The notes: generated from the sequence alone by a model not told the origin. A stretch of DNA of 44,932 nt from Candidatus Thiosymbion sp. (GCA_018435665.1 JAHDND010000044.1:1-44932), one strand, 5' to 3'. Shown: positions 8,640 through 19,479, counted from the stretch's first letter. Made by a program: numbers and translations.

Positions 8640-8794
8640 ATCCGCTACGAGTCCCCGGGGGGGACCTCTGGCAACTTCTTTCAGGCAGGTAGGCGATTTA
8701 CCTTCGGCCTCCCTGGGCACGGTCCCTGACCAACTCCTCCTTGTCTCTCTCATCTTGAGACTTTATGGCCCGGCTCCCCGCCGGGCTTTTTTTT
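8640..8794 (+). ncRNA. Candidate small regulatory RNA with anti-Shine-Dalgarno motif
   Basis: About 155 bases lie between the copy 1 promoter-like box and a strong intrinsic terminator, and hold no convincing coding sequence. The stretch contains CTCCTCCTT (8734-8742), able to pair with Shine-Dalgarno sequences, just before a small hairpin (GTCTC...GAGAC, 8743-8761) and then the terminator hairpin. AACTCCTC (8732-8739) is exactly complementary to GAGGAGTT at the ribosome-binding site of the small gene at 8928. The 5' end is estimated from the promoter-like element and is uncertain. Motif-plus-terminator layout recalls anti-SD sRNAs, but no known family is recognised. Confidence 0.4.
8768..8794 (+). 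terminator. Strong intrinsic terminator
   Basis: A 7-bp GC stem (GCCCGGC and GCCGGGC, five-base loop TCCCC) is followed by eight T residues (8787-8794). It points along the plus strand. No plus-strand coding gene ends just upstream (the kinase is on minus), so it must end a separate transcript, presumably the candidate sRNA starting near 8640. Confidence 0.85.
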
Positions 8795-8827
8795 GCCTGT
8801 CGGATGGCCGTCGCCCCGGGCGGGGAG

Positions 8828-8871
8828 GTCAGAACTTGTCAGAACGCTGGGAACGGCATTTTGGCATGATG
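8828..8871 (+). promoter_or_regulatory. Direct-repeat regulatory box, copy 2
   Basis: GTCAGAACTTGTCAGAAC (8828-8845) is identical to the box at 8591, and TTTTGGCATGATG recurs at 8859-8871 with the same spacing, while the 13 bases between differ. Conservation of the two blocks with drift between them is what a duplicated, functional promoter would look like. It lies 34 bases past the sRNA terminator and about 57 bases before the small gene at 8928. Confidence 0.6.
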
Positions 8872-8927
8872 TCTTGGTTGGACAGTCCGGAAAAGTTGTA
8901 TCCCAGGCCGTTTGAGGAGTTCCCGTT

Positions 8928-9071
8928 GTGACTGACACCCAGACCAGAAACCGCGCCATGTATTCCGCCCTCATGGCATCGAACCTCATGATGTGGATGC
9001 CCGCCATCGGCTGGTGGTGGTCCATGTTCTCAGTCCCCAACAGTTGGGGATCCATCAAGCCCCGGGGGTAA
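8928..9071 (+). CDS. Small Met/Trp-rich membrane protein, 47 residues, unrecognised
   Basis: A GTG start preceded by GAGGAG with 8-base spacing gives a 47-residue frame ending in TAA. The N-terminus is polar and charged (VTDTQTRNRA). Residues about 11-36 form one probable membrane helix unusually rich in Met (7 in the protein) and Trp (5), including NLMMWMPAIGWWWSMF, and the tail is short and basic (SIKPRG). I do not recognise the family. Support comes from the ribosome-binding site, the duplicated promoter-like box 57 bases upstream and the membrane-helix composition. An inverted repeat (CCTCTC...GAGAGG, 9074-9104) follows the stop. It might be a small membrane regulator, possibly of the nearby DISM kinase; that is speculation. 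Confidence 0.45.
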   Translation: MTDTQTRNRAMYSALMASNLMMWMPAIGWWWSMFSVPNSWGSIKPRG

Positions 9072-9200
9072 CTCCTCTCACCCTGGCTTCCCCTGGCCGA
9101 GAGGATTGAGGAAAGGGGGTGGACCCGCTGTCGCGCATGACGCGCGGGGTGAAAGTGCTTAATCTTTGACGACCCATTCACCTGGTCGGAGCACTACCCC

Positions 9201-9578
9201 ATGGTCAAAGATCCCTCGCATCCCGCCCTCGTCCGGGCGCAAGCCGCGCCATCCGCCACCGTCAGCCGGGCCCTGGCCCTGGCGACTATCCTTGCCCTGA
9301 TCGGCGGCTGTGCCTCTTCACCCAACGACCCTTCGGGGAGCATCAGCATCACCGTCAAGCCTGGCGATACGGGCACCTGCGCCACCTCCCCCTGCCAGGT
9401 CAGCCTGCAGATGCCCCCGGGCAGCGGCAGCTACGAAGTGACGGGCAACCAGGTCAAGATCGGCACCTATCCCGCCGGCCAGACCGTCAACCTGGGCAAC
9501 TATTGGAATACCCAGCGTATCGATGTCGTCGGCGCCAACGTCCCCCCCGCCTACGTCTATATTCCGCGCCAACTCTAA
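9201..9578 (+). CDS. Small putative lipoprotein
   Basis: This 125-residue protein has a basic, rather long n-region and a hydrophobic segment (ALALATILALIGG) followed by Cys37, giving a lipobox-like LIGGC and a mature start CASSPNDPSG. The mature part (about 89 residues) has two further cysteines (TCATSPCQ) that could form a disulfide, then a beta-like stretch with GSYEVTGNQVKIGTYPAGQT, and ends YVYIPRQL. I do not recognise a family. The ribosome-binding site is weak (GGAG about 12 bases upstream). It follows the small membrane protein by 129 bases on the same strand. Its codon use looks native. Envelope location is the only safe prediction. Confidence 0.75.
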   Translation: MVKDPSHPALVRAQAAPSATVSRALALATILALIGGCASSPNDPSGSISITVKPGDTGTCATSPCQVSLQMPPGSGSYEVTGNQVKIGTYPAGQTVNLGNYWNTQRIDVVGANVPPAYVYIPRQL

Positions 9579-9620
9579 TAGCGGCCACGACCCTGATCCG
9601 GGGCGCGGCTAACGGCGGGG

Positions 9621-10265
9621 TCAGGGGCGCTGGACATGCCCCGCGATGGCCCGGCGCAAGGCCCGCGCCGCCTCCCGCGGGTCCGCGGCGGCCATGAGGG
9701 CGCTCACCACGGCTATGCCATCGGCCCCCACCGCCATGACCTCCCCGGCGTTGGCCGCGGAGAGGCCACCGATGGCGACCAGGGGCAGGGCCGTGACGGC
9801 GCGGATCGCCCGCAGCCCGTCCAACCCCGTGGCCGCCGGGGTATCCCGCTTGGTCGGCGTGACGAAGATCGGGCTCACGCCCAGATAGTCCGCGCCGGCC
9901 CGCTCCGCCTGGCGGGCCTCCTCCGGGGTGCTCACCGAGACCCCGAGTAGCCGCTCCGGCCCAAGCAAGCGGCGGGCGAGGTCACAGGGCAGGTCCTCCT
10001 GACCCAGATGCACGCCGGCGGCGTCACAGGCCAGGGCCAGGTCGAGGCGATCATTGACGATCAGGGGAATGCCCCGGGGAGCCAGCACCCCCTTCAGGGC
10101 CTGGGCCAAGGCGAGAAACTCGCGGCTGCTGGACCCTTTTTCGCGGATCTGGACCACCGTGACGCCACCCTGGACGGCGGCCGAGACGACCTCGACCAGT
10201 TCCCGGCCCAAGGCCAGGGAGCGGTCGGTGACCAGATACAACGAATAGTCGATGGGGACTGGCAT
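9621..10265 (-). CDS. thiE: Thiamine-phosphate synthase
   Basis: ThiE joins hydroxymethylpyrimidine pyrophosphate with hydroxyethylthiazole phosphate to make thiamine phosphate. The 214-residue protein is a TIM barrel of usual length. Signature segments are YLVTDR at the start, QIREKGSSSREF, PLIVNDRLDLALACDAAGVHLGQ (in two pieces of the fold), LGVSVSTPEEA, GADYLGVSPIF, TPTKRDTPAATGLDGL and PLVAIGGL. These include the pyrophosphate-binding and Mg-binding positions. It lies 103 bases downstream of thiM on the same strand. A separate thiD is not present between them, unlike the common thiMDE arrangement, so HMP-P must be made elsewhere in the genome. Confidence 0.96.
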   Translation of the reverse strand: MPVPIDYSLYLVTDRSLALGRELVEVVSAAVQGGVTVVQIREKGSSSREFLALAQALKGVLAPRGIPLIVNDRLDLALACDAAGVHLGQEDLPCDLARRLLGPERLLGVSVSTPEEARQAERAGADYLGVSPIFVTPTKRDTPAATGLDGLRAIRAVTALPLVAIGGLSAANAGEVMAVGADGIAVVSALMAAADPREAARALRRAIAGHVQRP

Positions 10266-10368
10266 ACAAGGAATCGCTGATTAATTCGATAACCACTGCG
10301 ACAGACGTAACTGAATCAAGGCATTGCAAGGCACTTTCGCCGGGAATCCTGAGACGGTTAGGGCACCG

Positions 10369-11178
10369 TCATTCGCTGGTCACCCGGGCGCGGGCCAGCA
10401 CCTCCTCCGGCGTGACGGCATCGAGGGCGTCTATCAGGCGGGTGCGGAAGGTGCCCGGCCGGGGATCGCCCGCGGCGGCCAGTTCACCGGCGATACCGTA
10501 GACGACCAGCGTGCCCACGGTGGCCACCAGGGGATCGGCCTGCACCGCGGCGAAGGCGCCGACCAGGGAGGAACAGACGCATCCAGTCCCCGTCACCCGG
10601 GCCATGAGGGGGTGGCCGTTGCCCACCCGCAGCCGGCGTTCGCCATCGGTGACGAAATCCTCCGCTCCCGTGACCGCCACCACGGCCCCCGCCTGGCGGG
10701 CGATGGCGATCGCGGTATCCCTAGCCTCGTCCACGCCGCGGGTCGAATCCACCCCCTTGGTCGCGCCGCCCGCCGCTGCCAGAGACAGGATTTCCGAGGC
10801 GTTGGCGCGGACGATGGTCGGATTGACCTCGTCGAGGAGTCGCAGGGCCGTGGTCGTGCGCAGACGGGTGGCGCCGGCCCCGACCGGATCGAGGATGACG
10901 GGCAGGCGCCGGGCGCGGGCCGCGTGGCCAGCGACGAACATGGCGTCGATCCAGGGCGGCGACAGGGTGCCGATGTTGAGCACCAGGGCCCCGGCGAGCG
11001 CCACCATCTCCCGCACCTCGTCGGCGGCGTGGGCCATGACGGGGGAGGCGCCAATGGCCAGCAGGGCATTGGCGGAGAAATCCATCACGACGTAATTGGT
11101 GATGTTGTGGACCAACGGCCGCTGCCGCCGCAACTCCACGAGCGCCTCGGCGGCGCTCTCCACATAAAGCTTGGTCAT
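10369..11178 (-). CDS. thiM: Hydroxyethylthiazole kinase
   Basis: ThiM phosphorylates salvaged 4-methyl-5-(2-hydroxyethyl)thiazole for thiamine synthesis. The 269-residue length fits the ribokinase-like family. Landmarks are [20 protein letters not shown] and ASPVMAHA at the thiazole site, [14 protein letters not shown], then [16 protein letters not shown]. The C-terminal anion-hole/catalytic motif [13 protein letters not shown] contains the active-site Cys region. It is the promoter-proximal gene of thiM-thiE. I looked upstream on the minus strand for a TPP riboswitch and saw none; the gap holds GC-rich palindromes instead. Confidence 0.96.
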   Translation of the reverse strand: MTKLYVESAAEALVELRRQRPLVHNITNYVVMDFSANALLAIGASPVMAHAADEVREMVALAGALVLNIGTLSPPWIDAMFVAGHAARARRLPVILDPVGAGATRLRTTTALRLLDEVNPTIVRANASEILSLAAAGGATKGVDSTRGVDEARDTAIAIARQAGAVVAVTGAEDFVTDGERRLRVGNGHPLMARVTGTGCVCSSLVGAFAAVQADPLVATVGTLVVYGIAGELAAAGDPRPGTFRTRLIDALDAVTPEEVLARARVTSE

Positions 11179-11201
11179 GCCACTCCCTCCACGCGGTTAA
11201 T

Positions 11202-11237
11202 GGCCCGGCGCCGGGCCGGGCCGGCCCGGGCCGGCGG
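11202..11237. repeat. GC palindromes upstream of thiM
   Basis: Two adjacent perfect palindromes, GGCCCGGCGCCGGGCC (11202-11217) and CCGGCCCGGGCCGG (11221-11234), occupy the gap between the DUF2237 gene and thiM. On the minus strand they could form a hairpin ending the DUF2237 transcript, but no T-run follows. They may simply be a local low-complexity GC tract. Confidence 0.5.
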
Positions 11238-11312
11238 GAAGTATACCTAAGTCATGGCGTGGCACTTTTCAGTTTCCCCGGGTCGGGTGGTGGATCAGCT
11301 CGGAATGTCTGA

Positions 11313-11708
11313 TCAGCTCAGATCAATGGCATGGCGCTTGAGATCCTCCAGGCTGACGTAGTCCAGGGCGCGCTGATGGGTGGCGCGCAGCACCACCTTG
11401 GGGGCGCAGCCCGCCTCCAGGGCCTCCCGCCAGCGCGCCGCGCACAGGCACCAGCGGTCGCCGGGCTTGAGGCCGGGAAAGTCGAACTCGGGGTGGGGGG
11501 TGATGAGGTCATTGCCCTGGCGCAGGGAAAACTCCAGAAACTCCGCCGTCATCCGGGCGCAGACCACATGGCGGCCCACATCGTCGGGGCCGGTGGCGCA
11601 GCTCCCGTCGCGGTAATAGCCCGTCACCGGCTCGACCTCCGAGCAGGAGACCAGGGGCTCGCCCAGCACGTTCAGGGCCTCGTCTCTGCGGTAGAATCCA
11701 CCATCCAT
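11313..11708 (-). CDS. DUF2237 family protein
   Basis: The ATG at 11708 gives 131 residues, the usual family size; the frame continues upstream but without similarity. The DUF2237 signature is plain: NVLGEPLVSCSEVEPVTGYY at the start, DGSCATGPDDVGRHVVCARM, TAEFLEFSLRQGNDL, then FPGLKPGDRWCLCAARWREA and APKVVLRATHQRALDYV. Several cysteines are conserved in the family. The function is unknown. It is divergent from ygiQ (224 bases apart) and upstream of thiM on the same strand. Confidence 0.92.
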   Translation of the reverse strand: MDGGFYRRDEALNVLGEPLVSCSEVEPVTGYYRDGSCATGPDDVGRHVVCARMTAEFLEFSLRQGNDLITPHPEFDFPGLKPGDRWCLCAARWREALEAGCAPKVVLRATHQRALDYVSLEDLKRHAIDLS

Positions 11709-11932
11709 CGCCAAATCCTCTGTTCTTAGGGTGTCAACGTCATCCCCAGATGGGGGTGCGCGGGCGCCGTGCAAACCGGCATTAAACCCATCGCGGCCCG
11801 CCGCAAAGTCGCTCCCGCCCTTGGTGGCGATCATTTCGCCGCCCGCAACCACCGCGCGTGCCCGGTTCGGCTTGACCCGGCCGTTCCGGCCGCGCCGTTC
11901 GTCTCCGCCTCTTTTGCCCGCCCTTAACCCCC

Positions 11933-13921
<1,989 letters not shown>

Positions 13922-13948
13922 AACCGGGTGCCTTCGGGCTCGACGTCA

Positions 13949-15058
13949 CTAGCCGGCGTAGATCAGGGCCACGGACCGGAATTCATCCTGCAACGCCAGA
14001 AAGGCGTCCAGCACATCGGGATCGAAATGGGTGCCACGCCCCTCGCGCATGATCTCCACCGCCCGGTCATGGGGCAGGCCATCCTTGTAGGGGCGCTGGC
14101 TGATGAGCGCGTCGTAGACATCGGCCACCGCCATCAGCCGGGCGGAGATGGGGATCTGCTCGCCGCGGGCGCCGGTGGGATAACCGCTGCCATCCCACTT
14201 TTCCTGGTGGTAGTAGGCGATCTCCTTGGCCAGGCTGAGGAAACCCACCTCCATGCCTAGGTGCCGCTCGGCGGCGAGGATCGCGTCCCGGCCCAGGGTG
14301 GTGTGGGTCTTCATGATCTCGAACTCCTCCGGGGTGAAGCGGCCCGGCTTGAGGAGGATGTGATCGGGGATACCGACCTTGCCGATATCATGCAGCGGCG
14401 CCGACTTGAACAACAGATCTATGGTCTTGTCCGAGAGAAAGTAGCCGAAGCGCGGGTGGGTCTGCAGCCGGTTGGCCAGCAGGCGGACGTAATGCTGGGT
14501 GCGGCGGATGTGGTTGCCAGTTTCGTTGTCCCGGGTTTCCGCCAGCGAGGCCATGGCCAGGATGGTGACATCCTGGATCGCCTGGACCTCCCGAGTGCGG
14601 CGATTGACCTCGTCCTCCAGAAAGGCGTTCTGGTCCTTGAGAAAGTCCGAGGCCCGTTTGATCTTGAGGTGGGTGGCCACCCGGGCGAGGAGGATGGGCG
14701 GCGAGATCGGCTTGGTGATGTAGTCCACGGCGCCAAGTTCGAGGCCCAGGCGCTCGTCCTCGGTTTCGCTCATCGCGGTGATGAACATGACCGGGACCTC
14801 CCGCGTGCGCGGATCGGCCTTCAGCGCCCGGATCACGTCATAGCCGGAGAGTCCCGGCATCATGATATCGAGGAGGATCAGGTCCGGTGGGCTCTCGGCT
14901 TGGGCGATGTTCAGCGCCTTCTCACCGTTATTGGCGATCTTGACCTTGTACTGATCCTTGAGCAGCCCCGACATCAGCGAGAGGTTGTTCGGCGTGTCAT
15001 CCACGACGAGGATGGTGGCCTTGTGCGTGACCGTGAGGTTATCCATCAGCCTTTCCAA
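13949..15058 (-). CDS. Response regulator with HD-GYP domain (c-di-GMP phosphodiesterase)
   Basis: This 369-residue protein has a receiver (about 14-135) with Asp in LILLDIMMPGLSGYD and Lys in ITKPISP, a coiled linker (EVNRRTREVQAIQ), then an HD-GYP domain (about 170-360). The metal-binding HD is present in SAPLHDIGKVGIPD and the GYP signature in HQEKWDGSGYPTG, so catalytic activity on cyclic di-GMP is expected. An ATG four codons in (15046) is an alternative start. It is the last gene of the Rsb-like operon, 74 bases after the hybrid kinase, and is the obvious receiver of phosphate from that kinase's HPt domain (inference). Confidence 0.95.
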   Translation of the reverse strand: MERLMDNLTVTHKATILVVDDTPNNLSLMSGLLKDQYKVKIANNGEKALNIAQAESPPDLILLDIMMPGLSGYDVIRALKADPRTREVPVMFITAMSETEDERLGLELGAVDYITKPISPPILLARVATHLKIKRASDFLKDQNAFLEDEVNRRTREVQAIQDVTILAMASLAETRDNETGNHIRRTQHYVRLLANRLQTHPRFGYFLSDKTIDLLFKSAPLHDIGKVGIPDHILLKPGRFTPEEFEIMKTHTTLGRDAILAAERHLGMEVGFLSLAKEIAYYHQEKWDGSGYPTGARGEQIPISARLMAVADVYDALISQRPYKDGLPHDRAVEIMREGRGTHFDPDVLDAFLALQDEFRSVALIYAG

Positions 15059-15132
15059 ACAGGGGGACGGGAGGTCCAGGGCGCCAGCGCGTCAGGACGG
15101 GGTCAAGATATCGGGAAGTTTCATCCGGGATT

Positions 15133-17910
15133 TTAGGGACCTGGCGGCAGCGCGGCGAGGGCGGCGTCGAAATCGAAGTCGGCGACCGCCGCCTCCACCC
15201 TGGCGAGCGCGGTTTGGAGGGGCGTTCCCTGGACCTGATCCAGGAGCTCATCGAGCACATCCCCTGCTTCGGAATCGCTGTCAGCCAGCAAGATCCGCAA
15301 CCTGGTCAGCAACGCCGTCACACGGGCCTGGTCAATCGGCGCCGATTCCGCCCCCGACGCCTCGGCACCTGACCGCGGGGCCGTGGCGAGCGAAGGGTTA
15401 GCTCCGAGCTGGCGCAGTCCGGCGATGACGAGCTCGAGTGCGGCCAGGGTGCGAGCCAGCCGTTCGTCGATGAGGCGCGCCGGCTGGTGGTGACGGCAAG
15501 CGGCTTCCAACTCCTTGGCCGCTTCCTGCACGGCCTTTGCCCCGAGGCTGCCAGCGATGCCCTTGAGGCTGTGGGCGCAGCGCATGGCGGCCTCGGTGTC
15601 CGCATCCTGACGAGCCCGGGCGAAGTGCGCCGCGAAATCGGCCTGGGTGTCGCGAAACCTGAGCAGGAGCTTGGCGTAGAGCCGGGCATTGTTCATGGTG
15701 GCAGCCAGGCCGACGCGCCGGTCGATACCCGGTAGCTGGGGGATCTCCGCCGCAGGGTCGCGAGCCGATACCGGCGCCGGTCCCGAGGCCAGCAAGGATG
15801 TCGGTTCCGATGCCGATACCGACGGCGATGGGACCAGGCTACCGGGACCGGTAACGCCCGTCGCCGGCACCGACGGAATGACCCAGCGGGCGATGGTGTT
15901 GAACATCTCGGCGACGTTGATGGGCTTGGCGATATGGTCGTTCATCCCCGCCGCCAGCACCTTTTCGCGGTCCCCCGCCATGGCGTTGGCGGTCATGGCC
16001 AGGATCGGCAAGGCCTGGAAGCGGGGGCTCTCCCGGAGGCGGCGGGTGGCGGTGTAGCCATCCATCACCGGCATCTGGCAGTCCATGAGCACGCCGTCGA
16101 AGGGGACGGGGTTGTCCAGGGCCGCCAGGGCCTCCACCCCGTTGTTGGCCACCACCACCTCGATGCCGGCCTGGGCCAGCAGTTCCAGGGCCAGTTCCTG
16201 GTTCACCTCGTTGTCCTCGACCAGGAGGAGGCGCGCTCCAGCGACCTTGCTCATCGCCTCGGCGATGGTATCGAGCCGGGCATGCTGGCCCGGGGCATCC
16301 GCCAGCCGGCCCTTGCCGAGGGCCTCGCAGGCCGCCTCCAGCAGGCTCTTGACCGTGATGGGTTTGGTCAGGGCGATGCGCAGATTCAGCCCCAGTTGTT
16401 CCGCCTGGCTCAGCACCTCCTCCCGACCAAAACCGGTGATCATGAGGGGGGCCGGCGGCTTGGCCAGGCCGAGGGCGGCCATCTGGCTCAGGGTCTCCAG
16501 ACCGTCCATGACCGGCATCTTCCAGTCGAGCAGGATCAGGTCATAGGGGGCCTGGGCGGCATCCGCGGCGCGCACCCGTTCCAGCCCCTTCATACCATCG
16601 CTGGCATGGACGACCGCCATGCCCAGCCCGCTGGCGATCTCGGCCAGGATCTCGCGCGCGGCCTTGTTGTCGTCAATGATCAAGGCCCGCACGCCCTGCA
16701 GGGCGTCGGGGTCGTAGACCAGGCGGGAGCGGGGATTGGCCTGGAGGCCGAAACGGGCGTGGAAGTGAAAGGTCGAGCCCTGGCCGTGACTGGACTCGGC
16801 CCAGATCCGCCCCCCCATCATCTCCACCAGGTTTTTGGAGATGGCCAGACCCAGGCCGGTACCACCGTACTTGCGGGTCGTCGAGGCGTCGGCCTGGCTG
16901 AAGCTGCGGAAGGTCTTGGCGAGTTGCTCGGCGGTCATGCCGATGCCGGAATCCCGGACCCAGAAGTGCAGCTCGACCGCGTTGACCCCGGTCTCGACCA
17001 GCTCGGCGCCGATGATGATCTCGCCCTTGTCGGTGAACTTCACCGCGTTGTTGCCGAGATTGACCAGGATCTGGCCCAGGCGCAGGGGATCGCCGACCAG
17101 GGCCGTGGGCAGGTTCGGCGCCTGATCGAACAGCAGTTCGAGCCCCTTGTCCTCGGCCTTGAGTCCGATCAGGTTGCCCAGGTTGTCCATGACATCATCA
17201 AGGTTGAAGTCGATGTGCTCCATGGACAGCTTGCCGGCCTCGATCTTGGAGAAGTCGAGGATGTCGTTGATGATCCCCAGCAGGTTTTCCGCCGAGCGAT
17301 GGACCTTGACGATGTAATTGCGCTGCTTCCGGTCGAGGGCGGTCTGGAGGGCGAGATGGGACATGCCGATGATGGCGTTCATCGGGGTACGGATCTCATG
17401 GGACATGTTGGCCAGAAAGTCCGACTTGGCCTTCGTCGCCTCCTCGGCGGCGTCCTTCGCCTGCAGCAACTGTTCGTTCATCGCCTCCATCTCGCGGAAC
17501 AGTTCCTCGCGGGATTTTTCCGCGAACACCCGGCGCATGCGCGCGAGGCGCGTCGCGGGGAGGGGGCCGGGGCCCAGCTTGGCGATAAAGCGCTGCGCCG
17601 GCCGCCCATGGGCATCGGTGGCCAGGTCCAGGCGGCCGATCGCGGGGGGACAGGCCAGCGGCCGGGCCTGACCGGGGTGGACGAACAGGACGATCAGATG
17701 CGCGGCGGCCTGGTTATCGAGTTCCAGGCGCGCCTCCAGGGGCGCTTCCCGGCTGAGGACCAGGGCGCAGTCCGCCAGCCAGGCGGCGCGCGGCAGCCAC
17801 TGCAGCGGTGGGGCCACCCCCTCCAGGGCCTGGATCAGCTTGCGACGGAAGTCGAGACAAGCGGCTTCGGAGGCCAGGGCGAGGGTGCCGAGGTGGTCGA
17901 TCACAGGCAT
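15133..17910 (-). CDS. Hybrid histidine kinase, HisKA-HATPase-REC-REC-HPt, no recognisable sensor domain
   Basis: At 925 residues, the N-terminal 130 residues ([20 protein letters not shown] to MRRVFAEKS) match no sensor fold I recognise and have no membrane segment, so the kinase is cytosolic. A short coiled coil leads to HisKA, His171 in [10 protein letters not shown]. HATPase boxes are [15 protein letters not shown] and GGTGLGLAI. Receiver 1 has Asp in [11 protein letters not shown] and receiver 2 in [11 protein letters not shown]; both keep the conserved Lys (LTKPI, IAKPI). The HPt His is in [14 protein letters not shown]. The start overlaps the upstream RsbT-RsbX gene by 10 bases, implying coupled translation. 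Input probably comes from that switch protein binding the N-terminal region (inference by analogy with RsbT-RsbU). A weak final helical region of about 80 residues follows the HPt domain. Confidence 0.93.
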   Translation of the reverse strand: MPVIDHLGTLALASEAACLDFRRKLIQALEGVAPPLQWLPRAAWLADCALVLSREAPLEARLELDNQAAAHLIVLFVHPGQARPLACPPAIGRLDLATDAHGRPAQRFIAKLGPGPLPATRLARMRRVFAEKSREELFREMEAMNEQLLQAKDAAEEATKAKSDFLANMSHEIRTPMNAIIGMSHLALQTALDRKQRNYIVKVHRSAENLLGIINDILDFSKIEAGKLSMEHIDFNLDDVMDNLGNLIGLKAEDKGLELLFDQAPNLPTALVGDPLRLGQILVNLGNNAVKFTDKGEIIIGAELVETGVNAVELHFWVRDSGIGMTAEQLAKTFRSFSQADASTTRKYGGTGLGLAISKNLVEMMGGRIWAESSHGQGSTFHFHARFGLQANPRSRLVYDPDALQGVRALIIDDNKAAREILAEIASGLGMAVVHASDGMKGLERVRAADAAQAPYDLILLDWKMPVMDGLETLSQMAALGLAKPPAPLMITGFGREEVLSQAEQLGLNLRIALTKPITVKSLLEAACEALGKGRLADAPGQHARLDTIAEAMSKVAGARLLLVEDNEVNQELALELLAQAGIEVVVANNGVEALAALDNPVPFDGVLMDCQMPVMDGYTATRRLRESPRFQALPILAMTANAMAGDREKVLAAGMNDHIAKPINVAEMFNTIARWVIPSVPATGVTGPGSLVPSPSVSASEPTSLLASGPAPVSARDPAAEIPQLPGIDRRVGLAATMNNARLYAKLLLRFRDTQADFAAHFARARQDADTEAAMRCAHSLKGIAGSLGAKAVQEAAKELEAACRHHQPARLIDERLARTLAALELVIAGLRQLGANPSLATAPRSGAEASGAESAPIDQARVTALLTRLRILLADSDSEAGDVLDELLDQVQGTPLQTALARVEAAVADFDFDAALAALPPGP

Positions 17911-18965
17911 TTCACCACCACGCAGGAGGCGTCATCCGTGCTCTTGGCGGTGTCGGACAGCAGCTTCTCGGCGATCTGCGCGGCGGACAGCGGCGTACCC
18001 GGGATCAGCACTCTGGTCTTGGCGCTTTCCGAACAGCCGTCGGAGGCGACCACCACCAGGTTGCCAGGCTCCAGCATTACCGTCTGCGGCAGGACGTTGC
18101 GCATGCGCTCACCGAGGATGCCGTCCCGCGACACCCCGTGCCAATGCTTTTTACCGAAGACCCGGATATGGACGTTGCCAATGCCGGCGAAGATCAGGTG
18201 CTGGCTGGCGCGGTTGATGATCGCCAGGCCCGCCGCCGCGCCCCGGGTGCCCCGGCAGCGTTCATGCAGGGCGCGGAGCAGGGCCTCGAGATCGAGGATC
18301 GTCACTGCCGATAGGGCCACCCCGAGTTCCGTCGCCAGGGCGTGGGCCTCGGGCCCGTGTCCCGAGACGTCGATCACCCCGACCAGCAGGCTGGTGCCCT
18401 CCTCCCGCACCAGGGTGAGGTCACCGCTGACCTTCTGCCCGGGACAGGGGCGATTGAGGCTGGCGTGTTCCGTCTGGAGCAGCCGTGCCGGCTTCGTGGC
18501 CGCGATCCGGGTGGAGCTGCGCTGGGGCCTGCCCGGGGCCGGATCGAGCCATTTGGCGGCGATCACCGTGGTGCCCTGTCCGGGCTGGGTGTGAATCTGC
18601 AGCGAGGACATGATGCGCCGCACGGCGGAGAGGCCGAGGCCCAGGGTACCGGAGGTGCTGTAGCCCTCCACCAGGGCGCTCGCCACATCGCGGATGCCCG
18701 GCCCGCTGTCCTTGGCGACGACCTGGATGGCGTCATGACCCTCGTCCTGGACCCGCGCCAGGGTGACGCTGCCACTGCCGGCAAACTTGAGGATGTTGGT
18801 CCCCAACTCGGAGACCACGGTGGAGATCAGCACGCGATCCTCATGGCTCAGATCGGCCATGAAGGGCAGCCTGCGCGCCATGGCGATGGCGGCATGCAGG
18901 CTGACCATGCTGTCGATCTTGAAGCGGGCCGGTGGCCGGTGGCCGGGATGAGAGGTCTGCGTCAT
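17901..18965 (-). CDS. RsbT-like anti-sigma/switch kinase fused to RsbX-like SpoIIE phosphatase
   Basis: The ATG at 18965, 7 bases after the upstream gene's stop codon, gives 354 residues. Residues about 15-140 form a GHKL ATPase of the RsbT/RsbW type: N-box [15 protein letters not shown]1 DSGPGI, and [17 protein letters not shown]. After a short linker, about 170-354 is a PP2C/SpoIIE phosphatase: metal-binding Asp in [12 protein letters not shown], Asp in [10 protein letters not shown] and Asp in [11 protein letters not shown]. In classical systems RsbT phosphorylates RsbS/RsbR and RsbX removes the phosphate; here both activities are one polypeptide. It sits between the STAS gene and the hybrid kinase in a tightly packed operon, which argues for a partner-switching role. 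Confidence 0.9.
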   Translation of the reverse strand: MTQTSHPGHRPPARFKIDSMVSLHAAIAMARRLPFMADLSHEDRVLISTVVSELGTNILKFAGSGSVTLARVQDEGHDAIQVVAKDSGPGIRDVASALVEGYSTSGTLGLGLSAVRRIMSSLQIHTQPGQGTTVIAAKWLDPAPGRPQRSSTRIAATKPARLLQTEHASLNRPCPGQKVSGDLTLVREEGTSLLVGVIDVSGHGPEAHALATELGVALSAVTILDLEALLRALHERCRGTRGAAAGLAIINRASQHLIFAGIGNVHIRVFGKKHWHGVSRDGILGERMRNVLPQTVMLEPGNLVVVASDGCSESAKTRVLIPGTPLSAAQIAEKLLSDTAKSTDDASCVVVKCL

Positions 18966-18972
18966 GCGGACC

Positions 18973-19356
18973 TCAGTCCTGGCCAAAACGCCGCAGGGCC
19001 TCGTCCAGTCCCCGGAAATACCGTACGCCCTCGGTGTCCGCCTGGACCTCGGTGAGATAGAGCACCACGCTAGGCGCCAGGCTGACCATGGCCACCTGGA
19101 GACCAAGCAGGCGCAGGGCGACCAGCAGGTCGCGGGCGCGCTCGAATTCCGCCAGGCTCAGGACGTCGACCGCGGAGAAATCGAGGACCACCGCCGCGAG
19201 TCGTTCGTGGCCGACCTCGGCCATCGCCGCCAGGCGCAAGCGATCGAAGCGTTCCTGGTCCAGATCGGGCTGCATGGTCACCACCAACACCCGGCGCGTC
19301 CGCGTCATGGCCACCGCGGTGTCATGGCTTGGATTCATTAGGCTGCCCGCCAGCAT
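18973..19356 (-). CDS. STAS-domain protein, RsbS-like anti-sigma factor antagonist
   Basis: This 127-residue single STAS domain (a second ATG at 19338 would give 121) has the core AVVLDFSAVDVLSLAEFERA and VALRLLGLQVAMVSLAP. The Ser in DVLSLAEF sits where RsbS-type proteins carry their phosphorylated serine. The C-terminus VRYFRGLDEALRRFG is typical of RsbS-like STAS. It is followed after 7 bases by the RsbT-RsbX fusion and preceded by the PAS-PAS-STAS protein, reproducing rsbR-rsbS-rsbT gene order. Expected role: stressosome scaffold that binds the RsbT moiety until phosphorylated (family knowledge). Confidence 0.88.
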   Translation of the reverse strand: MLAGSLMNPSHDTAVAMTRTRRVLVVTMQPDLDQERFDRLRLAAMAEVGHERLAAVVLDFSAVDVLSLAEFERARDLLVALRLLGLQVAMVSLAPSVVLYLTEVQADTEGVRYFRGLDEALRRFGQD

Positions 19357-19479
19357 CCCGCTGAGGAAAGAACCCGACGCTGACCTTTATGCCCACTCTC
19401 ATGAGGGTGGCGCCACGCCCCGGAATCAGAGGGATTGTGCCGCGATTTCCGGCCAGGGGCGGTCATGTGCGGATGGCGG

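Noticed and set aside
8622..8645. Sigma-54 type promoter at TTTTGGCATGATG
   Set aside because: TGGCAT resembles the -24 element but the matching TTGC -12 element is missing in both copies.
9072..9200. Terminator after the 47-residue gene
   Set aside because: The CCTCTC/GAGAGG stem (9074-9104) has no T-run, so it is not called a terminator.
11179..11312. TPP riboswitch upstream of thiM
   Set aside because: I looked for the conserved CTGAGA and related core segments on the minus strand and found none; the region is short and GC-palindromic.
15934..18594. Plus-strand open frame of nearly 900 codons antisense to the hybrid kinase and RsbT-RsbX genes
   Set aside because: Its translation is low-complexity His/Gln/Gly-rich and without motifs; the minus-strand genes have clear catalytic motifs.
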